From: Bretschneidera sinensis
Lineage: Eukaryota; Streptophyta; Magnoliopsida; Brassicales; Akaniaceae
Length of the DNA stretch: 64,000 nt
Assembly (NCBI GenBank): GCA_023935145.1
Contig: CM043699.1
Span: 61,210,638-61,274,637 of the forward strand
Direction: 5' to 3'
This document shows positions 10,990 through 21,907 of the stretch, piece by piece. The translations under genes and the position numbers were made by a program. Each line of letters opens with the position of its first letter. Within the stretch, counting starts at the first letter, position 1. The notes beneath the pieces were generated by a model. That model worked only from the letters and a program-made list of their open reading frames with translations, was not told the origin of the DNA and did no database searches.

Positions 10990-13559
10990 TGTTGTGCGGT
11001 TATCTACCTAAATAAATAGGTAAATAATCGAACTTGTTTTACTTGCAAGTACATAAGGTCAACAGTAGCATAGTGTGCGAATGCAAGATCATCTCCATAG
11101 GGATTAGTAAATTTCACTTTAGAATTAGTTTCGCAATAATAAAATAAAAACAAGAGAAATAAATATTGAGTTTGAAATAATAAAGATAAAGGCATAGGGA
11201 CTTGATATCCACCATGAATTATGCTACCACAACAAAACAATATGCCAATGCTTTACTCATGCTATGATTACCTACTGTTTGTCAACCTAAGGGCATGGTA
11301 TCTACTCTTTAAGCTATTGATTTCCCTAAGCAACGAGTTAGGCATGGTATCTACTCCAACTCTTTTCTTTCTTAAAGGATTCAGCATGATGTATACTGAG
11401 TTGTTCCATAAGAGAACATAAGATATGTGGAAATCGACAACTGATAAGTGCTTAAATAGTCATATTTAAGCCCCTTAATTTACACTTGTTAGGCTATTTA
11501 TTTATCTATTTCTATGGATTCTACTTCATTTTCGTGTTTTATGTGTTTTTCACAGGACTTGGACAAAAAGATGATAAATTGGAGCTTTTAGGAGCAAAAG
11601 TCAAGTTCTGCCATCCAGCAAGCGCACCTCCCTTGTGATCGAGCGCAAAAGCACACGAGTGCACTTGAAGAAGGCTCAAGCGCACACATGCACTCGATCG
11701 AATCCCGCATACGCTTGAGTGCAATCACTCAAGAGGCGACAGAGCCAGATATGGAAAGAAGTCTCCAGACTCCAAATAGGAAATTAGGGTTTTGGGACAC
11801 CCTGTAAAACACATAAACCATACCTTTTGTTCTAGATTCAAAGTAGCAAGCTTAGGAGAGGAAGTGACGACTCGTCTCCCGAGTCTTCTTCAACTTTAGT
11901 TTTTTGTTTTTATTTCATTATGTTTAGAATGTTTAGTTTACTTAGCATGTGTAACTAAACTCCTATAGGGCTCGATTGAAGCCCTAGTTATACTTTTCCC
12001 CATCTTTGCTATAGCCTTGTTAGAATATTTAACTTGATTAATGTCTGTTTGTATTTAAATTCCTCATATATGTATACCTGATCAATGTATGCATGTGGTA
12101 TGGATAAGTTAGTCGAATCAATTTGGATGACCGAGTCTTGGGTTCGACATTAGTAACAAGAGATATCCACACTGGATTCTCAGGTTAATCAATATGGGAA
12201 ATCGGGAGTGGACCAAGCCCTAGGTCTCGTGTGGTTGCCAATCTCCATAGCCCTTATGCTCTCTTAGGAAACAACTCAGTATACAACAATGCTGAATCCC
12301 TTAGGAGAGAAAAGAGTTAGAGTATACACCATGCCTAACTCGTTGCATAGGGAGATCAATAGCCTAAGGTGTGGACCAAGCCCTTAGGTTGGTAACCATT
12401 AGATATTCATGATAAGGCTAGAGCATTGACACTTTATTTAGTGGGAAAGTATAACTAGGGTGGATATCGTAGTCCTATGTTCTTATTATTGTTATTTACT
12501 CACAATTAAATTTGCTATTTCTCTTTTTAACTTGAAGAAACTAATTCTAAAACGAAATTCAGCAATCCCTGTGGAAATGATCTCGCACTTGCACACTATG
12601 CTACCACAGACCTTGTGCACTTGCAAGTAAAACAAGGACGGTTATTTGCATATTTAATTAGGTAGATAATCGCTCCAACAACAACCACACGAGACCTAGG
12701 GCATGGTATCTACTCCCGATTTCCCATGTTGATTAACCCAAGAATCCGGTGTGGATTTCTTTTGTTACTATTGTTGAACCCATGACTCGGTCATCCAAAT
12801 TGATTCAACTAACTAAGCCATACCACATGCATACGTTGATCAGACACACACATATGAGCAATTTAAATAAACACAGGTATTAATCAAGTCAAGCAACACA
12901 ACATGAATATCGTAAAGGCACCAATATTGAATTATTGAATAAACATAATTAGGGCTTCAACCGAGCCCTTACTAAAAAGTTAGTTACACATAATAAAATA
13001 AAGGAAAGTAGAAACACGGGAGAAGGGTCATCAATTCGTCTCCACAGTCTCCTTCTCCGGTCTCCCCGAACTAAACTAAACTAAAACTAAAAGAGAGATT
13101 TGCTCCTCAAAAGGGAGATATTGTTTCTGTGTTTTAAAAGTCTATTTATAGGGTTCTAAGAACACTTGGAAACCCTAATTTCCAAAATAGGACCCGAACC
13201 ATTATTTCTAAAACAGGTTCTGCCGTTTTTATAGTTCACTGTCGTACATGTGCGCTCGATCGCAGCTCCTCTTGCGCTCGAGCGTAGCCTTCTTCTGTGC
13301 GAGTGCAGATTGCGCTCGATCCTGGCTTGGGCGCTGGGCACTGGTGCGCTCGATCGCAGCTCCTCTGCGCTCGATCGCACTAAGCAACTGATAGATTTTC
13401 CAGATTTGCTCTTTGAGCTCCAAAATGCTTCATTTTCTCTAAGAACCTATAAAAACCCATAAAACACAAAAAGGAAGTAAAATAGCATAAAATACACACA
13501 GTAAGGGCTTAACAAATGTAAATTAAAGGGCTTAAATATGAATATTTAAGCACTTATCA
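10990..13559 (-). repeat. 5' LTR of D1, split by a solo LTR
   Basis: The two parts, 10990-11441 and 12681-13559, together match the 3' LTR. Removing the nested LTR and one 5-bp duplication gives about 1326 bp, nearly identical in length to the 1328-bp 3' LTR. Its TATAAATAG element is at about 13150-13143 on the minus strand and its GC-rich word cluster at 13249-13382. Confidence 0.88.
11442..12680 (+). repeat. Solo LTR nested in D1, inverted, with perfect TSD
   Basis: It begins TGATAAGTGC and ends CTCCAACA, 1239 bp, and is flanked by acaac on both sides (11437-11441 and 12681-12685). The interrupted host LTR reads cgacaaccacacgag when the insert and one repeat are set aside, as seen intact at 9470-9484. 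It belongs to the same D family as its host but is in the opposite orientation and more diverged. A solo LTR forms when the two LTRs of one element recombine. GC-rich words are at 11620-11720. Confidence 0.93.
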
Positions 13560-13782
13560 AGAGAGGGTAACTCTATTTCGGGTGTTTTAATGAATCTACC
13601 TCGCGAATATCTCAGTCTAAGTGTACACCAATGGAATTTAGAGGGTAAATGAATAAAACAAAAAAAATTAAAAAAAATTAGAAAATCAAAACAAAGAGCA
13701 AAGAACAATATTACCATCTTGTCTCAAAGTTGACAATCTTCCTTGTACTTAAGCACATTTCCCCGGCAACGGCGCCAAAATT
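13560..13782 (-). other. A1 leader, Gag start and primer site
   Basis: The minus strand holds a perfect 18-base match, TGGCGCCGTTGCCGGGGA (13777-13760), to the complement of the 3' end of plant tRNA-Asp, five bases inside the LTR. From about 13625 to 13565 a minus-strand frame reads RGRFIKTPEIELP, which continues in phase into the Gag ORF at 9028 on the far side of D1. The intervening leader is A-rich with no other feature. Confidence 0.85.
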
Positions 13783-14847
13783 TGATTACGTCCAAAGAAT
13801 AACGCGGTAGTTGTAGCACAAATTTGGGGTGTCGATTCCACAGGGAAAAACGATCTACATGGGAAAGTGTAAACCTTAACACGAACGATAAATTTAAATG
13901 AAAGAATCTGAGTTTTGATAATGAAATAATGTGAAAGAGTTGTGTAAATATAATTAAGAATATAATAGAGAAATAACAAGGTTCCGGGAATCCTTCCTAA
14001 GTCCGTTGCCTTATTCCAATCTCGATTCAATTGTTTTTATCTCGATTGCTAGTTTCACATCCCAAACAAGAAATCGGTAAATATTCAATTACAGCACATT
14101 AACACTCTAATGTAATTACTACAAATCATTAATTGATTTCGATTCAAGCACACATGACCTATCTTATAGATTTATCAAGAAACGACAATATATTTCAATT
14201 ACAATATCGCAGTAATAGACAAACCTAAAAGATAAATCTAACAGAATCAATCACATCCAAACAGCTTGACATAAGAAGAGCTTGACTAAACTTATAGGGA
14301 GGAGAAGGATGCAATCACCAGATTAAGAGAAATTCTTAGAGAAGAAGAACATAAATTGCAGTTGTCATATGAACCTAAATTCTTCTTGTTTAATCAAAGA
14401 GTAAATCATAACAATGTTTAACAATAAATCTTTATAATTGAATCAAGAATGGAAATAAGAATAACTATGCCTAGGCATATTGCCAAGCCACGGCGCACAC
14501 TGATCCAAGCCATGGCGCACACTGGTGGTCTTCTTACTCAATTGTTCATGGTTCTGGAGGCTGCGGCTCAGCTGGTCCAGGCCGCGGCGCACAACCTTGG
14601 TTCTCTTCATTTTGTCCTTCCGCAATCATGCCTTCACTTCGATATGCATCGAATCATCGTACTTTAAGCAATGATAGTTTTTCCATCTCTTTTGAACCCA
14701 AAACACCTGAAAATGCATCGAAATAGATCAATGATCCAAGAATGACACTTTAGCTTTGTTAAGGTATAAATGTGTACTTGAACCCTAGATCAACCCTAAA
14801 ATGCTAACAAATTAGTACTATTAAGATGCATTTGATGACACTCATCA
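13783..14847 (-). repeat. 5' LTR of Athila A1
   Basis: Plus-strand ends TGATTACG and CTCATCA give short TGAT/ATCA inverted termini over 1065 bp. The sequence aligns, in opposite orientation, with the split LTR of A2 (23194-23485 plus 34998-35911). A cluster of GC-rich words (ggcgcacactg, gccgcggcgcac) is at 14485-14600. The right border abuts copia C1 LTR sequence exactly. Confidence 0.87.
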
Positions 14848-15221
14848 GGACCAATCAATCATAGCCCTTTAACAAGTCTAAGTGATCCTGTGCATTTTAA
14901 CCAAGTCCCACGCACCAATCCAAAGTGCTGATCAGGAAGCACCAGGTGTGCCAGGCGTCGCAGCCCAGAATAGGGCTGGCCACGGTGCACATAGGGCCAA
15001 AAACCTCCCAAGTGCTGGGTGCTATGGCGCACAAGGGCTGGGCCATGGCGCACAGCCCTGTGCCACCTTGTGCCATAGCGCACACCAGCCTGTGCAGCGG
15101 CACACACCTAGTGGAGGCCAACTTCTCTCTTGCTGTAGGCCGCGGCGCACACTCTTTGTACTGCGGCTCAGAAGACTGCTGAAGCTCCTCTTCAACCCAT
15201 TTAATCCTTAGACAAATACCA
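14848..15221 (-). repeat. 3' LTR of C1, truncated by A1
   Basis: It aligns with 20074-20450, the sense-start portion of the C1 5' LTR. The missing 530 bp should lie beyond the left end of A1, outside the window. It carries a dense cluster of GC-rich words such as gccatggcgcaca and ggccgcggcgcacac at 14955-15175. Confidence 0.88.
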
Positions 15222-15425
15222 TTAATCTCTACCTTTGTCTAAGAGATTAAACCCAAACCCATTGTGCAGAGAACTCAAGATCCAAACTCAACTTGAGTGA
15301 CCATATCAACCGACTCCAATCCTAAGAAGTCCAAGGCAATGATTAAACTTGCTTAGAGGTAGAACTTTAGTACCAAAATCTACAGGATTTTCTTCTGTGG
15401 CCACCTTATCCACATGAATGCATCA
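15222..15425 (-). other. C1 polypurine tract and 3' untranslated region
   Basis: On the minus strand, AGACAAAGGTAGAGATTAA ends at the 3' LTR border (about 15240-15222) and is the likely polypurine tract; an equivalent is at 50254-50272 in C3. The remaining 180 bp lies between the RNase H stop and the tract, with no other feature. Confidence 0.75.
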
Positions 15426-18400
15426 TTATGTAACATTTTTCAGAATGAAATGGTTCCAAACATCCATATGCTTTGTCCTCTCATGGAACACTGGATTCTT
15501 ACACAAATACAATACGCTTTGGCTATCCAAATACACCACCACCTGCTCTTTTAGGACCTTCAACTCTTCCAACAACCCTTTGCACCACATGGCCTCCTTA
15601 ATGGCTTCCGTTGCCACTATGTACTCAGCCTCGGTTGTTGAGAGTGCTACCACCAGCTGTAACTGAGGCTTCCAACTTATACAACATCCGTTTAGTTGAA
15701 GAAGTGGGAGGTAATCGATCTTTTTCTATCTCGGTCTGCTCCATAGTCTGAATCAGCATAACCCTCTAGACAGATGGACTTATCCCTCTTCTTATAAACC
15801 AGCCCCACATTTGGGCTTCCCTTTAAGTACCTCAGCAACCACTTCTTCCCAAGCCAATGCTCCTTTCCGGGATTACTCATAAACCTGCTGAGAACACTTA
15901 TTTCATGAGAAATGTCGGGTCTAGTACTTACCATGGTGAACATTACAGATCCAACCACACTAGAGTAAGGGACCTTTTTCTTTTCCTTCTTCTCCTCATC
16001 CATTTTAGAACATTTATCATTGGAGAACTTGAAATGACCAGCAAGGAGAATCTTCACTGGTTTACTATCTTCCATAGAAAACTTAGATATCATCTTTTCT
16101 ATGTAGGAAGACTAAGAAACCTTCAACCTATTTCTATCCCTTTCCCGGATTATGCTCATCCCAAGGATCTTCTGTGTATGGCCAAGATCCTTCATCTCAA
16201 ACTCCGAACTGAGTTGAGACTTCAACTTTTCTATCCTCTCCCTGTTGTTCCCAACCAACAGCATATCATCGATATAGATGAGGATAATCACCATTTCTTC
16301 CACCATGTGCCCCTTGTAGTACAAGTACAAATCATAGTAGCTCCTTATGAAACCCAAGCGAGTTATAAAGGAATCGAACCTCTTATTCCATTGCCGAGAT
16401 GATTGCTTCAAGCCATAGAGATATTTCTTTAATTGCCACACCAAATCTCCCTGCCTTCCTTCCTTATAGCCTTTGGGTTGCCTCATGTATATGGTCTCAT
16501 TAAGCTCTCTATGTAAGAACGCTGTGTTCACATCCATTTGCTCAATTTCCCAATTAAATTGGACCACCATCACTAACACTATTCTTATCTTCTTGTATTT
16601 CACAACCGATGAAAATATTTCGATGAAATCTATGCCTTTTCTTTGTGTGAAACCCTTCGCCACCAGCTTAGCCTTATACCAGAATTTATCCCCTGGAGTG
16701 TTCCCTTCTTTGATCTTGTAAATCCATCTATAATCCACAACTCTCTGCTTTTCTAGTTTGGGCACCAATTCCTAAGAGTTGTTATTCCTCAAAGAATCCG
16801 TTTCTTCCTCTATAGCTAGCTGCCACTTTGAAGAATCCTTACATTCCATGGCATCCATGCAAGTTTCTGGTTCAACCCTTCCTTCTGAATAAGGAGCTGC
16901 TACATTAGCATCCGCAAAACCATATCTCAAAGGTGGTCTGACCACCCTCATTTCCCGGTCCTTTGTGAGCTAATAATTATTCTGATTTGCTACATTATTC
17001 CCTTCTAGTTCAGCCTCCTCTTGAGTGTCCTGAGCTTGGCCTTCATCAATGGGCTCTACCTGGTCCGAACCCTCTTGTCTTCCTTACTCTACCTGAACTA
17101 AATTTTCCTTGATACTGTACTCCACAAATACCGGGCTGGTTTGCCCACTATCCCCTGCAGAGTCAGTTTTCTCCAAATAGGGAAATAACAATTTATTAAA
17201 AATGACATCCTTACTTATTATAAGTTTTGTTCCTTTTGGCTCTAAGGACCACAACCTATATCCCTTAAACCCATCACTATATCCTGGAAACACACATTTT
17301 CTAGACCTTGGGTTAAGTTTATCGTCCTTTTGATGTGCAAACACATCACATCCAAAAGTCCTAAGGTTGCTTAACTCATGGGGTTTCCCACTCCACATGT
17401 CCTCGGGAGTCTTAAGGTCTAAAGCCCTAGAGGGTGATCTATTAACCAAATATGCAGTAGTAGACACAGCTTTCCCCCAAAAACATTTTGGTAAACCGGA
17501 CCCAATTAACATACACCTAACCTTTTCCATTAGGGTCCTATTCATCCTCTCAGCAACTCCATTTTGCTGGGGGGTTTTCACAACCGTTCTATGTCTTAGA
17601 ATCCTATTTAACTAACATAATTTATCAAAATCATTATTAAAAAATTCTAAGCCATTATCAGTTCTTAACACCTTAACTACCCTACCCGTTTGAGTCTCCA
17701 GTAACTTTTTCCACACCACAAATTTAGTAAAAGTATCTGATTTATTTTTAAGCAAATAAACCTAAACCTTTCTAGAATAATCATCAATTAAAGACAAAAA
17801 GTAAATATTACCTCCCTATGTTGGTGTTCTTGCTGGTCCCCAAAGATCTGCATAAATGTAGTTAAGAATACCCTTAGACTTGTCCACTTCGGTGTTGAAG
17901 CTGACCCAATGTTGCTTCCCAAGAACGCAACTCTCGCAGAAATCAAGTTTCTCTACTTTGTCACCATCAAGTAGACCGTTATTGCTGAGAACTTGCAGCC
18001 CTTTTTCGCTCATATGTCCCAAGCGATTATGCCAAAGTACTGCCTTATCCATCTCAGCCATCAAGCTTGCTGCTTGATCCTTGATTTCTGTCTCTTCGAT
18101 CATCTTATAGAGACCATCCTTTATTGTTGCTTTGATCACTATCAAAGATCCCTTGGTTACCTTGATCTTTCCTACCTTTGCTTTGTATGTGTACCCCATG
18201 GAATCTAGCTGTCCCAATGACATCAAATTTCTTCTCAAATCTGGAAGATACCTCACATTCCGCAGCAACCTTGTGACTCCATCAAACATCCTCAATTGGA
18301 TGTCTCCTATCCCCCTCACTTGGCAAGAAGTATCATTCCCCAAGAAAACCTTTCCATCATTGGTTTCCTTGAAATTCTTGAACCAATCCCTGTGAGGGCA

Positions 18401-18650
18401 CATGTGATAAGTGCACCTGAAATCCAGGATCCATTTCTTGCTGCCTTGCCTCCTACTCACATTTGAGCACACAACAAGAACATCATCTTGCTGTTCTCTT
18501 TTGGCAACCGAAGCCTCTCCATTGTTGGTATGGCTTCTTTGTCTCTTATCCCACAACTTCTTCTTGTAATCTTTCTTGAAATGACTCTCTTTATTGTAGT
18601 AGTAGCATCTCTTTCCTCCAAATCTCAGTTTGGAGTGCGCTCTCCCATGG
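15426..18650 (-). pseudogene. pol: Copia Pol of C1: PR-INT-RT-RNase H
   Basis: Domains in order: protease (18440-18395) with LDFRCTYHMC in place of the usual LDSGCSYH, so its active site is lost; a GAG-pre-integrase HNRLGHMSEKGLQVL block; integrase start (YIYADLWGP) and, after stops at 17815-17582, its catalytic-Glu end PQQNGVAERMNRTLMEKV; then integrase C-terminus to 17084. RT (16768-16112) has the MDVNTAFL aspartate and the YIDDMLLVGN box. RNase H (16093-15426) keeps GYADSDYG, STTEAEYIVA and a DSQS aspartate but needs a frameshift near 15680. Most lesions are nonsense codons. The protein would process, copy and integrate the element. Confidence 0.92.
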
Positions 18651-19321
18651 CTCTGCCCTCTACCCTTTGGTTTATCCCGGTAGTTGCCATGGATGCTACT
18701 TCCATTTCAAGTTACTGGCCTTCCTCTAATGAACAACCCTTCTCCACTTAATGCTTCCCTCATTTTGGCTTTGAAATCATGAGCCCTTATAGAATTGATC
18801 TCAATTTCCTTAGTTAGTGTATCTCTTCCATATTCAATAGTATTAATCAAACTTTCAAAATAATCAAGAAGAGAATTCAATAACATAACAGCTAATTGTT
18901 CATCCAGGAATGTTATACTACAACTAGCCAAATCTTGAACTAGTTTATTAAACACATCAAGATTATCTTGCAACTCTTTATTAGGATCCATTTTAAAAGC
19001 AAAGATTCATTTAAGAAGATAAATCTTATTAGGGAGAGTTTTGGTAAGAAACAACTCATCTAGTTTCTTTTATATGACAGCTGGATCTTCCGAATCTCCA
19101 CATTCTCTTGTCACATTATCCGATATATGCAGAAAGATGGTGCTATACACCATCTTCTTCATCTCGTTCCGCTGGATCTCTGTTATACTTGCTGAAAAAG
19201 CGTCATCCTCTCCAATAGTCAAGTCCACCTTTTGTTGCATAAGAACTGCTTTGATTTTCCACTTCCAAAGAGCAAAGTCTCCCTTTCCATCAAACTTCTC
19301 AACACTGAAATTTGAACTCAT
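18651..19321 (-). pseudogene. gag: Copia Gag of C1
   Basis: The start codon at 19321 follows the leader and begins MSSNFSVEKFDGKGDFALWKWKIK, a typical UBN2/DUF4219 copia Gag. Stops occur near 19067 and 19000; the frame then runs to 18707 with LLNSLLDYFESL. The zinc knuckle near 18620-18570 reads CYYYNKESHFKKDY, so two of three cysteines of the CX2CX4HX4C motif are tyrosine. All changes are of the G-to-A type on the coding strand, as expected for decay of methylated cytosines. The C3 copy retains these cysteines. Confidence 0.88.
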
Positions 19322-19542
19322 CTTGCGGAAAAAATCCCAAGATTTATGCAGCACCCACGATTGCTTCCTAACTTCTAAATCTCAAGAACTCGATCAAATC
19401 TTGATCCGAGCACCGTTCTTGAATCACCCTCAAGAACTCGATCAGATCTTGATCCGAGCACCGTTCTTGAATCACCCAAGAAATTGACCTTAGACTCTTG
19501 TCACCTTGCTCCAATACCTAGCTGTACAAGCTCTAATACCAC
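19322..19542 (-). other. C1 leader with primer site and 48-bp direct repeat
   Basis: The primer-binding site is TGGTATTAGAGC (19541-19530), one change from the initiator tRNA-Met complement TGGTATCAGAGC, and touches the LTR. A 48-bp segment starting tcaagaactcgatca occurs twice in tandem at 19382 and 19430. The related element C3 has about four copies of a similar 47-bp unit in the same place. Confidence 0.88.
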
Positions 19543-20450
19543 TATTGGAAATCACCCTCAAGATGCCCAGGTGGTAATCTTCCAAACACCTAAGTCTAGA
19601 ATGATTTGTAATGAATAGAAACAAACCAATCAAAGAAAGAACACAAGCAATTGTTATCGAGGTTCGACAAATGCTTACGTCCCCATGAGCTACTCCGAGT
19701 TCTTTGTACTAAATCAATGAGTTCTTATAATTACAGCAACACCTCCTCAAGAACCCTCTTGTTCTTGATGCATCAAAGAAGAGAAAAGAAAGAGATAAGA
19801 ACTGAGTGTTTCCCTGGAATTTTCCTCAAGAAAATTCCAATTACAAAGCCCTTGAACCCCTCTTCTTGTATGCTCTCTCTCAATCCTAACTACTCTTGAA
19901 TGAGATCTATTCTAGTGCCTCTCTTGTTTTTTGTGTCTTTGCACTCTCACACTTGCACTTGAATTTTCTTGTATAATGATCTTATGTTATATGATTGAAG
20001 CTAGATGACCCTTTATATAGTGCACCAACATCTTGAACCAATCTTGAAGTCAATCTTAACCCTTAGATCTTGAGGACCAATCAATCATAGCCCTTTAACA
20101 AGTCTAAGTGATCCTGTGCATTTTAACCAAGTCCCACGCACCAATCCAAAGTGCTGATCAGGAAGCACTGGGTGTGCCTGGTGTCGCGGCCCAGAACAGG
20201 GCTGGCCGTGGCGCACACAAGGCTAGAAACCTCCTAGGTGCTGGGCGCCATGGTGCACAAGGGCTGGGCCATGGTGCACAGCCCTGTGCCACCTTGTGCC
20301 ACAACGCACACCAGCCTGTGCCGCGGTGCACACCTAGTGGATACCAACTTCTCCCTTACTGTAGGTCGTGGTGCACACTCCTTGTGCTATGGCTCAGAAG
20401 ACTACTGAAGCTCCTTTTCAACCTGTTTAATCCTTAGACAAATACCTACA
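19543..20450 (-). repeat. 5' LTR of C1
   Basis: The plus strand begins TATTGGAAATC (TGTTGGAAATC in C3) and ends CCTACA, 908 bp. On the minus strand CTATATAAAGGGTC at 20020-20007 is the likely TATA box. GC-rich words (gccgtggcgcacac and variants) cluster at 20180-20400, in U3. The sequence at 20451 is Athila. Confidence 0.9.
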
Positions 20451-21431
20451 ATCACAGATAGGGGAAACCCAACTTTTTTAAAGATGATTATGGATAGGAA
20501 TTGGGGTGCATTTGGGAGATAGCCACTTAATTCCCTTATTAATGTGGTTAGAGAGTTTTATGCCAATGCGGAAGAGCATATAAATGGAAAAGTGATGGTT
20601 AGAGGAAAAACGGTTTCTTTTGATAGTGCATCTATTAATAGATTTTATAGGCTACCCGACAAAGAGAACAACGAATATTCTGCTTATTTGTCTAATATTG
20701 ACTATGATGTGGTTTGTAACACACTCTATATTCCGGGCACGACTTGGAAGATGTCAGGTGGTAATTCTAAGACCTTGCCCGACACTTCTTTGACTATCAA
20801 TGCCTGGGCTTGGCAATATTTTGTGTGTCAAAGGATGATGCCTGCTACGCATTATAGTGATGTTACTGTTGAGAGTGCTGTTCTTATATATGCCATTTTG
20901 ATGGGTATAACAATTGATGTGGGTCAAATAATGTTTAATTCTATCATCCATACTGTGAGACAAAAGCTCAGTCTATACTTCCCCTCTTTAATTACCCAAT
21001 TATGCATCCGAGCCGGCGTCCAATATAGTAGTGATGAGGAAGCACATCACTCAAAGAAACCTATCGATGATGGAATGCTCAATGTGATTAAGGCATCAAG
21101 GTCACAGTATAGTAGCGATTGCTGCCCCCCTCCACCTCCTAGGTCTTTGACAATTGTAGAGCAGCTTGAACATCTAGTGATTTGATTTGATGAGCATAAA
21201 AAATTCTTGCATGATAGGTTTGATCGTCAGGAACAATTCTTGGCCAGGCAAGCAGATTATCAAGTAGAGGTTTATTCTTCTTTTGGTCAGATGTACCAAC
21301 ACCTTGCCTCTGCCATCGGTTGTGATATGGATCACTTTCCCTCCTTGCCACCCTATCTGGGTTCATCTTTTGATCCAGCTCCAGAGAAGGATGAAGAGGA
21401 GGAAGAAGAGGACAATGACATGGAGGATTAG
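20451..21431 (+). pseudogene. Athila env-region protein, 5'-truncated
   Basis: One frame from 20544 to 21431, with a TGA at 21183, encodes a protein starting REFYANAEEHINGKVMVRGK, with a long middle (TWKMSGGNSKTLP, LTINAWAWQYF, HYSDVTVESAVLIYAIL) and an acidic Asp/Glu tail. This is the putative plant transposon protein family coded after pol in Athila elements, in the place of an envelope gene. The upstream part reads in broken frames from 20451 (including NRNWGAF). There is no signal peptide in what remains. I do not infer an envelope function; the family's biochemical role is unknown to me. Confidence 0.8.
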
Positions 21432-21872
21432 CTTTTGGCTTGTCTGTTGTTTGTTTTTGTTTTATGTTATTTTATTTTATTATCGGATGACCGTATTAAC
21501 TTTTCATTATTTTTATTTTTCGTACTTCATCTTTCATTTTTAGTTATTTATGTAGTTTTGATGTGCTAACCTAACATTCGGTGGGAATCTTAATGTTACA
21601 CCGTAGTTTCCTTCTTTTTGTTTGTTTTGTTCTATGTTATATATCAAAATTTAAAAAAGAGGAACGGTATGGAGTTCAAATGGTCATGCATAATTTTCGG
21701 CTTCCTCACACTTTTGGTTAAAAAAGGGAGTTTTCTTTACTTTTGCTTTCACATTGAGGACAATGCTTATCTTAAGTTGGGGGTGGAGGAAACACATTTC
21801 TTTTTCCATACCATTGAATTGCTTGATGTCATTTTCCCTTTGTAGTTTTAATTTGTTTGTTAGGATATATAT

Positions 21873-21907
<35 letters not shown>

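Larger units (their letters stand above)
9029..13559 (-). mobile_element. Non-autonomous Athila-related element D1
   Basis: Two LTRs of about 1.33 kb (9029-10356 and 10990-13559 after removing a nested LTR) flank only 633 bp of internal sequence with a polypurine tract and primer site but no protein-coding capacity. Both LTRs run TGATAAG...CAACA on the minus strand. It lies in A1 gag; the flanks ggagg (9024-9028) and agaga (13560-13564) could be a decayed 5-bp duplication, and discounting one copy keeps the Gag frame. The internal part resembles the leader and gag end of element D2, so D1 looks like a deletion derivative that relied on proteins of a relative. Confidence 0.85.
5966..14847 (-). 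mobile_element. Athila-type Ty3 retrotransposon (A1), interrupted
   Basis: On the minus strand the order is 5' LTR (13783-14847), tRNA-Asp primer site, leader and gag start (13560-13782), an inserted element D1 (9029-13559), gag (9028-7904), a linker, retropepsin, the first part of RT, then 3' untranslated sequence up to 5966, where TatA is inserted. The Gag frame lines up on both sides of D1 if one copy of a 5-bp duplication is discounted. Most of pol and the env-like region are deleted between 6276 and about 6240. The right end is a clean LTR border against copia C1 sequence, so A1 landed in the 3' LTR of C1. Confidence 0.85.
14848..20450 (-). mobile_element. Ty1/copia retrotransposon C1
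   Basis: Minus-strand order: 5' LTR (19543-20450), initiator tRNA-Met primer site, leader, gag, protease, integrase, RT, RNase H, polypurine tract, and the first 374 bp of the 3' LTR (14848-15221). The rest of the 3' LTR was displaced by the insertion of A1. RT follows integrase, which is the defining copia order. From 19321 to 15692 one frame runs through gag and pol interrupted only by nonsense codons. The right LTR border lies within an Athila env-like region, so C1 inserted into A2. Confidence 0.9.

Noticed and set aside
13756..13777. tRNA-Asp-like sequence considered as a tRNA gene
   Set aside because: Only the 18-base 3' complement is present, next to an LTR border; it is a primer-binding site. 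The same holds for the tRNA-Met-like strings at 24216, 36213, 45844 and 54370.
20544..21431. Possible host gene in the left nest
   Set aside because: The protein matches the family encoded after pol in Athila elements, and is followed by an Athila 3' region, polypurine tract and LTR.
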